Assembly (NCBI GenBank): GCA_048498015.1
Contig: JBEHYU010000003.1
Span: 1 to 64,000 of the forward strand
DNA from: Devosia_A sp048498015
Lineage (GTDB): Bacteria > Pseudomonadota > Alphaproteobacteria > Rhizobiales > Devosiaceae
DNA length: 64,000 bases
Direction: 5' to 3'
Shown: positions 57,842-64,000 of the stretch, in pieces
How the letters are laid out: each line of letters starts with the position of its first letter
How positions within the stretch are numbered: the stretch's first letter is position 1
Notes under the pieces: generated by a model
Told to the model about the DNA's origin: nothing
What the model saw: the letters and a program-made list of their open reading frames with translations, nothing else
Database searches by the model: none
Translations under genes and position numbers: made by a program

Positions 57842-58261
57842 TCAGACCCTGGCGCCCATCGCTTCGGCAATCAGCGCGAAATCGTGCTCGGTGATTTCGA
57901 ACAGGCCGAAGCGGAGCTTGTAGCCCCAATTGGCCTGGCCGGCGGTGAAGTCGAGCTCAGGGAGCAGCGGCGCGATCGGGGCGTCATCGGCGTCCGCCCA
58001 GGCGACATCGCGGCGGTGCGCCTGCCAGCCGCCCATTTCGCCTGCGTAGATGTCGCCATCCTTGACGCGGCCGATCAGGGTGAAGGCCTGCAGCTTGTCC
58101 TTGCCGCCATAGCTGACGGTCGGCGAGTAGTAAGCGACGCCGTCGCCCGGATGGATGCGCCGGAGCGGCGCCTCCTTGCCGTGATTGACCTGCATGAAGC
58201 CGCCGGCGCCGCCGCGCCGGACATGGTCGGCGGATGCGACGGCGATCCAGAATTTGGGCAT
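57842..58261 (-). CDS. EVE domain protein
   Basis: A 139-residue PUA-like EVE domain. FWIAVASADHVRRGGAGGFM at the start, the central RRIHPGDGVAYYSPTVSYGG and the C-terminal KLRFGLFEITEHDFALIAEA define the UPF0310-like fold. EVE domains bind modified bases in DNA or RNA, and some occur in defence contexts. Here the neighbours are ordinary, so a housekeeping or RNA-related role seems more likely. Confidence 0.85.
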   Translation of the reverse strand: MPKFWIAVASADHVRRGGAGGFMQVNHGKEAPLRRIHPGDGVAYYSPTVSYGGKDKLQAFTLIGRVKDGDIYAGEMGGWQAHRRDVAWADADDAPIAPLLPELDFTAGQANWGYKLRFGLFEITEHDFALIAEAMGARV

Positions 58262-58325
58262 CAGCGCCTCCTCGTTATCGATGCGAGGAGACTAGCGCGA
58301 GGCACTGCCAACAATTGGCAGTGGG

Positions 58326-58613
58326 CTACATCCGCCGGTAGTCGCCGTCGATGACGGTGTGGCCGTCCGAGCGGGTCCGCACCGGCGCCGGCTGCGGCAC
58401 CAGGCGGACGAGCAGGCTGACCAGCAGCGGGATGATCAGCGCATCGTCGACCCAGCCGATGACGGGCAAGAAATCCGGGATGAAATCGAACGGGTTGATG
58501 AGATAGGCCGGGATCAGCAGCATCAGCGCCTTGAGCCACAGCGGCGTTTCGGGCGCGAGGAATGCCCGCCACAGCGTCATCAGTTCGTTCCGGAATTGCA
58601 GCAAACGGCGCAT
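58326..58613 (-). CDS. YkvA family (DUF1232) protein
   Basis: A 95-residue protein with the DUF1232 core PLWLKALMLLIPAYLINPFD followed by FIPDFLPVIGWVDDALIIPL, which forms membrane-associated helices. The basic N-terminus is RRLLQFRNELMTLWRAFL. The ATG at 58613 excludes an upstream open frame without homology. The function is unknown in general. It is divergent from the YdcF gene. Confidence 0.85.
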   Translation of the reverse strand: MRRLLQFRNELMTLWRAFLAPETPLWLKALMLLIPAYLINPFDFIPDFLPVIGWVDDALIIPLLVSLLVRLVPQPAPVRTRSDGHTVIDGDYRRM

Positions 58614-58737
58614 GGGCGACCCTCCAGTCTCACATTGAAGTAGGGCCCAACGGCCGCGATTCAAGGATCGGCCATCTTGCCGCCGCCTCCTGTGGCAAAT
58701 GTGATCGCCGCGCATGTCGCGCCAGCGTCGAGGCCTC

Positions 58738-59529
58738 ATGTTTCCCTACGTCACCCGGATTTTCTGGCTGCTGTTCCAGCCGCTGTCGCTGATCGTGGTA
58801 TTTCTCGGGCTGGGCCTAGTCCTGGCCCTGTTCCGGCGCCGCCGGACGGCCTGGACCCTGGTGACGCTGGCGACCCTGATACTGGTCGTTACGAGCTTCA
58901 CCACCTTCGGCTATGTGCTGATCAATCCGCTCGAGAACCGCTTCGTGCGGCCAGCCGAGCCGGCGCATGTCGATGGCATCGTGGTGCTGGGCGGCGGCAT
59001 GGATGGCGAGGTCGATACGGCCCGCGGCGCATGGGAGCTCAACCGTTCGGGTGACCGGATGGTCGAGGCGGTGCGGCTGGCGCTGCGGCATCCCGAGGCG
59101 AAAGTGGTGGTGGCGGCCGGGCCGGGCGCGCTGGGCACCGACGAGGAGCCCGAAGCACTGGCGGCGCAGCGGATGTTCACGGCGTTCGGCATCGCGGCCG
59201 AGCGGGTGGTGATCGACGACAAATCGCGCAATACAGAGGAGAACGCCGCCTTCGCCAAGGCGCTGGCTGGCCCGACGGCGGGGCAGACCTGGCTGCTGGT
59301 GACCTCGGCCTTCCACATGCCGCGGGCGACGGGGCTGTTCCGGCAGGCCGGGTTCGCGACCATCGCCTGGCCGGCGGACTACCTCGCGGGCGGCGATGAA
59401 TGGTTCACGCTCAAGCCCGACCAGTCGACCGAGAACGTCGCCGTGGCCAATCTGGCGCTGCGCGAATGGGCGGGGCTGATCGGCTATCGTGTGCTGGGCA
59501 AGATTCCGGACCTGGTGCCGGGGCCCTAG
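58738..59529 (+). CDS. YdcF family (DUF218) membrane protein
   Basis: A 263-residue protein with two N-terminal helices (TRIFWLLFQPLSLIVVFLGL and TAWTLVTLATLILVVTSF) and a DUF218 domain. The domain shows DGIVVLGGGMDGEVDTARGA, KVVVAAGPGALGTDEEPEAL, DDKSRNTEENAAF and LLVTSAFHMPRATGLF. Relatives (ElyC, SanA, YdcF) act in envelope or peptidoglycan precursor maintenance. An ATG at 58714 is an alternative start adding eight residues. A family D repeat follows. Confidence 0.86.
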   Translation: MFPYVTRIFWLLFQPLSLIVVFLGLGLVLALFRRRRTAWTLVTLATLILVVTSFTTFGYVLINPLENRFVRPAEPAHVDGIVVLGGGMDGEVDTARGAWELNRSGDRMVEAVRLALRHPEAKVVVAAGPGALGTDEEPEALAAQRMFTAFGIAAERVVIDDKSRNTEENAAFAKALAGPTAGQTWLLVTSAFHMPRATGLFRQAGFATIAWPADYLAGGDEWFTLKPDQSTENVAVANLALREWAGLIGYRVLGKIPDLVPGP

Positions 59530-59548
59530 CGCCCGGTCAAATCCACCA

Positions 59549-59633
59549 CGTCATTCCCGCGAAGGCGGGAATCCAGGCGATGTTTCGGACGTCCGTAAGC
59601 CTGGTCTGGATTCCCGCCTTCGCGGGAATGACG
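59549..59633. repeat. 85-bp palindromic repeat, family D, copy 2
   Basis: Same length as the copy at 20016-20100, with the same 28-base inverted ends (one side CGTCATTCCCGCGAAGGCGG) and the same central palindrome CGGACGTCCG. It lies 20 bases after the YdcF stop. Confidence 0.85.
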
Positions 59634-59789
59634 CCGCGGGTGTTGCCAATGATGTACGAACCGACCTAACCTCTCATGGCCGGTTCGTCCGGCTCAGGCG
59701 GCTGCCAGCGGCGCCCCTCCCGATTTCTCCCCCCAAACCTGCCATCGCCCCATTCGGGGCCATTTGCGTTTCCAGCACAGGAGCGATCG

Positions 59790-60230
59790 ATGGATCGTGT
59801 CTCGATTATTCTCGTCGGCGGGCTGTTTCCCGCCTTTGCGTTCGGCATTTCGGCACTGTTCCAGAAGGGCGCCATCCAGGCCGGCACCGGGCCCGGCAGC
59901 TACATGGTGCTCGAAGGGGCGATCGCCATCGCCATCGGCCTCACCATGCGGCCGATCCTGGGTGAAACCGGCTTCGGCTCGCTCGGCTCGATTGCGCTCT
60001 GCCTCATCGGGGCGCTGCTGTTCGGACTGGCCTCGGGCGCCATCAGCTTCGCGCTCCGGCAATGGGCGGCGCCGATCTCCCTGATCGCCCCGATCACGGT
60101 GATTTCAACGCTGGTGACGGTGGTGCTGAGCTTCCTCATCTTCCGCGAATATGAGGGCGTGCGGGCCTGGCAGCTGATGGGCGGCGCCCTGCTGGTGGTG
60201 GCGGGTGCAGGGCTGGTCGCCACCAGCTGA
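59790..60230 (+). CDS. Half-size EamA/DMT membrane protein
   Basis: A 146-residue protein with four to five helices and a single EamA repeat: ILVGGLFPAFAFGISALFQK, IAIAIGLTMRPIL, IALCLIGALLFGLASGAISF, then LISLIAPI-like and LMGGALLVVAGAGLV ends. It is about half the usual ten-helix length, so it would need to dimerise. The ATG at 59790 has CAGGAG upstream. The substrate is unknown. It is followed nine bases later by the hairpin over the ispG start. Confidence 0.8.
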   Translation: MDRVSIILVGGLFPAFAFGISALFQKGAIQAGTGPGSYMVLEGAIAIAIGLTMRPILGETGFGSLGSIALCLIGALLFGLASGAISFALRQWAAPISLIAPITVISTLVTVVLSFLIFREYEGVRAWQLMGGALLVVAGAGLVATS

Positions 60231-60237
60231 GATTGCG

Positions 60238-60274
60238 CATGACGGCGCGAGGGCTTATCTGTCGCGCCGTCATG
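60238..60274 (+). promoter_or_regulatory. 13-bp hairpin enclosing the ispG start codon
   Basis: CATGACGGCGCGA at 60238-60250 is perfectly complementary to TCGCGCCGTCATG at 60262-60274, with an 11-base loop. Both possible ispG ATG codons (60239 and 60272) lie inside the stem. No U-run follows, so it looks like translational control rather than termination. Confidence 0.6.
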
Positions 60275-61513
60275 AGCATTTCCGAGCGCAAGCACACAGT
60301 CGGGGTCGATGTCGGCGGGGTCCTGGTCGGCGGCGGCGCGCCGATCGTGGTGCAGTCGATGACCAACACCGACACGGCCGATATCGATGCGACGGTCAAG
60401 CAGGTGGCGCAGCTCTGGCGCGCCGGCTCGGAACTGGTGCGCATCACCGTCGATCGCGACGAGAGCGCGGCGGCAGTGCCCTATATTCGCGACAAGCTCG
60501 CACAGCGCGGCATCAACGTGCCGCTGATCGGCGACTTCCACTACATTGGCCACAAGCTGCTGACCGACCATCCGGCGGCCGCCGAGGCGCTGGCCAAGTA
60601 CCGGATCAATCCGGGCAATGTCGGCTTCAAGGCCAAGCGCGACATGCAGTTTTCGACGCTGATCGAGCTGGCGATCAAATACGGCAAGCCGGTCCGCATC
60701 GGCGTCAATTGGGGCTCGCTCGACGAGGAACTGCTGACCCGGCTGATGGATGAAAATTCCGCCTTGCCGAATCCGGTGTCGGCGGCGGCGGTGCAGCGCG
60801 AGGCGATCATCCAGTCGGCACTGCTCAGCGCACAGCGGGCGGAAGAGATTGGCCTCGGGCGCGACCGGATCATCCTGTCGACCAAAGTGTCGGACGTGCA
60901 GAATTTGATCGCGGTCTATCAGGAGCTGTCGGCGCGCTGCGACTATGCGCTGCATCTGGGGCTGACCGAGGCCGGCATGGGCTCCAAGGGCATCGTGGCG
61001 TCGTCCGCCGCGATGGGCATCCTGCTGCAGCAGGGCATCGGCGACACCATCCGCGTTTCGCTGACGCCCGAGCCCAATGGCGACCGCACGCAGGAAGTGC
61101 GCGTGGCGCAGGAGCTGCTGCAGACCATGGGCTTCCGCCAGTTCCTGCCGATCGTGGCGGCGTGCCCGGGTTGCGGGCGCACCACGAGCCAGACCTTCCA
61201 GGTGCTGGCGAAAGAGATTCAGGACAACCTCACGACCTCCATGCCCGAATGGCGCGAGCGCTATCCGGGCGTCGAGGCGCTGTCCGTCGCGGTGATGGGC
61301 TGCATCGTCAACGGCCCGGGCGAAAGCAAGCACGCCGATATCGGCATCTCGCTCCCCGGCACCGGCGAGACCCCCGCCGCCCCCGTATTCATCGAGGGCA
61401 AGAAGGTCGCAACGCTGCGCGGCGCCGACGTGGCCGACCAGTTCAAGGTGATGGTCGCCGACTACATAGAACAGCGTTTCGGCGCCGGGCCGAAGGCTAC
61501 GGCGGCAGAATAG
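60272..61513 (+). CDS. ispG: 4-hydroxy-3-methylbut-2-enyl-diphosphate synthase
   Basis: Iron-sulfur enzyme of the MEP isoprenoid pathway, converting MEcPP to HMBPP. The protein has 413 residues. Cluster ligands are C298 and C301 (ACPGCGRTT), C344 (MGCIVNGPGE) and E351. The barrel domain starts VGVDVGGVLVGGGAPIVVQS. An in-frame ATG at 60239 would add eleven residues. Homology begins near MSISERKHTV, so 60272 is preferred, although both lie in a hairpin and lack a good Shine-Dalgarno sequence. Confidence 0.95.
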   Translation: MSISERKHTVGVDVGGVLVGGGAPIVVQSMTNTDTADIDATVKQVAQLWRAGSELVRITVDRDESAAAVPYIRDKLAQRGINVPLIGDFHYIGHKLLTDHPAAAEALAKYRINPGNVGFKAKRDMQFSTLIELAIKYGKPVRIGVNWGSLDEELLTRLMDENSALPNPVSAAAVQREAIIQSALLSAQRAEEIGLGRDRIILSTKVSDVQNLIAVYQELSARCDYALHLGLTEAGMGSKGIVASSAAMGILLQQGIGDTIRVSLTPEPNGDRTQEVRVAQELLQTMGFRQFLPIVAACPGCGRTTSQTFQVLAKEIQDNLTTSMPEWRERYPGVEALSVAVMGCIVNGPGESKHADIGISLPGTGETPAAPVFIEGKKVATLRGADVADQFKVMVADYIEQRFGAGPKATAAE

Positions 61514-61516
61514 CTG

Positions 61517-62053
61517 ATGGAAACAGCGATGGCCTACAGCCGAAAGCAGTGGGTCCTTGCAGTTAACCTCGCGGCTGTGGTCGGCTGGGCGGCCTTTCAA
61601 CTGTCGAACCTCCTGGAGGGAGGCCCCGCCAGCCTCCTTCGCAATGGTTCGCAGGTCATCGCGATGCTTCCCTTGACGGCGGTCATCGGGCTACCGATTG
61701 CGCTCGGAGCGTGTTGGCTGATCGCCGCTCCCATCCTGCGCCGGCTGATGCGGCGACCGATTACCTGGCCCAGGGCGGCACTCTGGGGACTGATTGTCCC
61801 TGCGGCGATGGCCGCCGTGGGCGTGTTGATCTGGCGCCTCTGCGGCCTTTGGGCCCATTTCAGCCCCGGATACTCTCAGGCGGGTGGTGGCGCCCAGATC
61901 ATCGAGATCGACGGTATCCTGACCCCATACGGGTGGTGGGCGACACTGCGGGGCAATTTGATCTTCGTCGCCGCCGGCTTCTGCGTTGCGCTCATCGTGC
62001 GGGCGATCATCGGACCGGGAGCAGCGCCCGCGAAAAGCCCGGAGGCTTCATAG
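61517..62053 (+). CDS. Hypothetical membrane protein
   Basis: A 178-residue protein with about four helices (WVLAVNLAAVVGWAAFQLSN, VIAMLPLTAVIGLPIALGAC, AALWGLIVPAAMAAVGVLIW, and NLIFVAAGFCVALIVRAIIG). A 30-residue loop rich in Gly lies before the last helix. No family recognised. It starts three bases after the ispG stop, so it could be co-transcribed. An ATG at 61529 is an alternative start. Confidence 0.62.
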   Translation: METAMAYSRKQWVLAVNLAAVVGWAAFQLSNLLEGGPASLLRNGSQVIAMLPLTAVIGLPIALGACWLIAAPILRRLMRRPITWPRAALWGLIVPAAMAAVGVLIWRLCGLWAHFSPGYSQAGGGAQIIEIDGILTPYGWWATLRGNLIFVAAGFCVALIVRAIIGPGAAPAKSPEAS

Positions 62054-62055
62054 CC

Positions 62056-62412
62056 ATGCCCAAGGCCGTCAACGAGACCGATCCGAAAGTCCTCGCGGCG
62101 TTCGAGCTGATGATCGCCGGGGTCAAGGATGTCGAGCGCAAGGGCGCGGCGATGCCCTACACCTCGATCAACGGCAATATGTACGCCATGGTGAGCAAGG
62201 CAAACGCCATCGGTGTCCGGTTGGACAAGGACGATCTCGCAGCCTTCTTTGCGGCGGGCGCGACGCCCTTCGAGGGCACGCCCGGCTTCATCAACAAGGA
62301 ATATGCGGCGGTGCCGCCGAAGCTCTACAGCGACAAGGCGGCGCTGCAGGGCTGGTTCAGGAAGAGCCACGCCTTTGCCGCGGCGCTGAAGCCCAAGAAG
62401 ACGACGCGCTGA
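62056..62412 (+). CDS. TfoX N-terminal-like small protein
   Basis: A 118-residue protein. AMPYTSINGNMYAMVSKANA followed by IGVRLDKDDLAAFFAAGATP resembles the TfoX N-terminal domain fold. The middle reads GFINKEYAAVPPKLYSDKAA, and a basic tail ends ALKPKKTTR. It starts two bases after the preceding stop. The function is unknown; a link to competence cannot be claimed. Confidence 0.72.
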   Translation: MPKAVNETDPKVLAAFELMIAGVKDVERKGAAMPYTSINGNMYAMVSKANAIGVRLDKDDLAAFFAAGATPFEGTPGFINKEYAAVPPKLYSDKAALQGWFRKSHAFAAALKPKKTTR

Positions 62413-62474
62413 AGCGCCGATAGAGTCGTGTTCCAGCCGATGCCCGACGGATGCTGCGGGACTATGCGTAACGC

Positions 62475-63581
62475 TCAAACGCACAAATCGTAGGTGGCCA
62501 GCGCCTGGCGGATGGTCTCGTTGACCGACGCGTCGGCGCAGGACGAGCCGAGCACCGCGCGGCCGTCGGCAGGTTTGCCTTCGTCGACGAGGACCAGCGC
62601 CAGCATGGCGCGGACGGTGTTTTCGACGGTCGCCGGGAACTGCTGGAGCAGGTCGGTTTCGGCGAGGGCGGCGCGCAGCTGCTTTTCGGCTTCGGGCTCG
62701 CGCCGCTGCGTCAGCAGGATGCCCGCATAGGAGAGCCGAGCGCGCGGATCGTGCGGGTATTTCTGCACCAGCCCGGGCATCTGCCGCAGGATCGCGGTGC
62801 GCTCGGTGGGGAAATCGGGGATGAGCAGGCCGGATTGCGCAGTGGCGTGGGTGATGGGCGTCAGCCCGCTCGCGGCCAGCAGGAAGAACAGGCCGGCGAG
62901 GAGGGCGGTCCAGACGGCGCCGTCGGGCCGGCTCTCCCAGCGCGGCCAGGAGCAGAGCGCGAGATAGCCCATGACCAGCCCGCCGATGGCGCCGCCGAAA
63001 TGGGCGCCATAGTCGATCGGCGTGTCGTGGGCGCCCGCGGCGTTGAGGAAGGGCAACAGGGCCGGCGCCAGCGAGATGGCGGCGGCGGCGATCAGTCGGA
63101 CCTGCGCCTTGCGCTCGGGCAGGCGGTGGAACACCAGCAGCGACGCCGCGAACAGCCCGACGATGCCGCTTGAGGCGCCGATGCCGACGACCGTGGGCGG
63201 GTTGATCAGCATCGAGAGCAGTGAGCCGCAGAAGGCGCTGATGGCGAAGACGCCGGCGAACCAGCGACTGCCGATCAGCGGCTCGAGCCGTACGCCGATG
63301 ATGAGCAGCGCCACCGAATTGCCGATCAGGTGACCCGGATCGGCATGCAGCAGCGGCGCCGTGAAGATGCGCCACCAGTCGCCGGCGAGCACCAGCGGGC
63401 GCATCAGGCCGCCCAGTTGCACCAGCGTTTGCGGCGAGGGCGAGAGGTCATGGCTGATCTTGATCTCGACGACGAAGGCGGCGGCGAGCCCGGCGATCAG
63501 CAGCAGCGTGAACCTGGGCACGCCGCTGGCGCGCACGGGGCTGATGATCTCGTCGTCCTGAGGCAGGCTGTCGATGGCCAT
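62475..63581 (-). CDS. Rhomboid family intramembrane serine protease
   Basis: A 368-residue protein. The rhomboid core of about six helices carries WWRIFTAPLLHADPGHLIGN, the catalytic Ser at S137 in GIGASSGIVGLF and the catalytic His at H194 in YGAHFGGAIGG. A C-terminal soluble extension of about 110 residues contains a TPR-like stretch (KYPHDPRARLSYAGILLTQR, REPEAEKQLRAAL) and the motif SSCADASVNE. The extension is an unusual addition and may recruit substrates. Transcribed alone. Confidence 0.88.
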   Translation of the reverse strand: MAIDSLPQDDEIISPVRASGVPRFTLLLIAGLAAAFVVEIKISHDLSPSPQTLVQLGGLMRPLVLAGDWWRIFTAPLLHADPGHLIGNSVALLIIGVRLEPLIGSRWFAGVFAISAFCGSLLSMLINPPTVVGIGASSGIVGLFAASLLVFHRLPERKAQVRLIAAAAISLAPALLPFLNAAGAHDTPIDYGAHFGGAIGGLVMGYLALCSWPRWESRPDGAVWTALLAGLFFLLAASGLTPITHATAQSGLLIPDFPTERTAILRQMPGLVQKYPHDPRARLSYAGILLTQRREPEAEKQLRAALAETDLLQQFPATVENTVRAMLALVLVDEGKPADGRAVLGSSCADASVNETIRQALATYDLCV

Positions 63582-63647
63582 GGCGATCTCCCAGCCGGCA
63601 TGTCGCTCCGGGCAAGGATCACAATCAACCGGCGGGTCCGCGCTAGG

Positions 63648-64000
63648 TTACGAAGGTATTTCGCAGGCGTCGGCCCAGCGGTTGCCGCAGAGCTCGGCGA
63701 GGCGCGCGACGGACAGCCGGACGGAGGCGTGGGTGTCGCCGCCCGCCGGGATCACCTCGTCGTAGATCTTGAGCGAGACGTCCATGTAGATCCTGAGCGG
63801 GCCGGGCAGGCCGAAGGGGCAGACGCCGCCGACCTGGTGGCTGGTCAGCCGCAGGACGTCCTCGGGTCCAAGCATGCGGGGGCGGCCGCCGAAGGCTGCC
63901 TTGGCCTTCTTGTTGTCGAGCCGGGCATCGCCGCGCGTCACCAGCAGGAACTCTTCGTCGTTGACCCGGATGGCAAGGGTCTTGGCGATCTGGCCGGGCG
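63648..64000 (-). CDS. YbaK/aminoacyl-tRNA deacylase domain protein (partial, 5' end outside window)
   Basis: The frame runs off the right edge; about 117 residues are visible. They read AKTLAIRVNDEEFLLVTRGD, then ARLDNKKAKAAFGGRPRMLG and TSHQVGGVCPFGLP, the YbaK/prolyl-tRNA deacylase (INS) domain. The conserved Lys of LDNKKAK and the GGVCPFG loop are present. It probably removes mischarged amino acids from tRNA. It ends DACEIPS. The missing N-terminus prevents assignment to YbaK, ProX or YeaK subgroups. Confidence 0.88.
   Translation of the reverse strand, partial: PGQIAKTLAIRVNDEEFLLVTRGDARLDNKKAKAAFGGRPRMLGPEDVLRLTSHQVGGVCPFGLPGPLRIYMDVSLKIYDEVIPAGGDTHASVRLSVARLAELCGNRWADACEIPS

Noticed and set aside
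57842..58261. EVE-domain protein as part of a defence island
   Set aside because: Neighbours are pyruvate carboxylase, a YkvA protein and a YdcF protein. No nuclease, methylase or other defence gene is nearby.

Overview
The window is high-GC DNA (coding sequence looks to be about 65-68 % GC) from a heterotrophic alphaproteobacterium. The che gene set (cheS-like STAS gene, cheY, cheA, cheW, cheD, cheR, cheB, a second cheY), ABC-transporter-rich content, pyruvate carboxylase and an FMN riboswitch driving a RibN-type transporter point to the order Hyphomicrobiales. A member of the Devosia group is my best guess, but that is inference from gene content only. No phage, plasmid, transposase, CRISPR array or rRNA was seen. 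One tRNA gene, tRNA-Ala(CGC), is present.

Layout. 1-4.8 kb: Rrf2 regulator and a sulfate importer operon (sbp-cysT-cysW-cysA). 4.8-7.5 kb, minus strand: purU, a DMT exporter and a two-gene HEPN-type module. 7.6-11.4 kb: two SDR dehydrogenases, a small membrane protein, a riboflavin transporter behind an FMN riboswitch, and a VOC protein. 11.6-15.7 kb, minus strand: polyamine importer potFGHI. 16-18.2 kb: pseudouridine catabolism (psuG-psuK) and a small protein, then tRNA-Ala. 18.3-22.8 kb, minus strand: an NAD-dependent reductase, soluble transhydrogenase and PPK2. 22.9-26.8 kb: TetR regulator with an ABC-2 type exporter. 26.8-30 kb: a DUF4304-like protein, a SAF-domain oxidoreductase and a 3-hydroxyisobutyryl-CoA hydrolase. 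30-41.7 kb: the main chemotaxis cluster. 41.9-50 kb: methylglyoxal synthase and branched-chain amino acid importer livGFHM with a detached livK. 50.1-53.8 kb: an orphan ProX-like binding protein, a GGDEF-EAL protein and a phosphatase-like protein. 53.9-64 kb: pyruvate carboxylase, small proteins, ispG, a rhomboid protease and the edge of a YbaK-domain gene.

How it fits together. Most operons are nutrient importers, and in two of them a strong hairpin separates the binding-protein gene from the permease/ATPase genes, which would make binding protein more abundant than transporter. The chemotaxis cluster is split by a terminator, a palindromic repeat and an opposite-strand gene whose product carries a CheZ/CheT-like phosphatase motif. 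A GGTTAG-N7/8-TAA element sits 66-70 bases before three che start codons.

The most unusual material is non-coding. At least five families of palindromic intergenic repeats fill gaps between genes, including a perfect 33-bp terminal inverted repeat and two copies of one 85-bp element. A covarying hairpin occurs twice, start-codon hairpins cover cheS and ispG, and a 450-bp structured segment at 19.56-20.01 kb has no gene that I can support.
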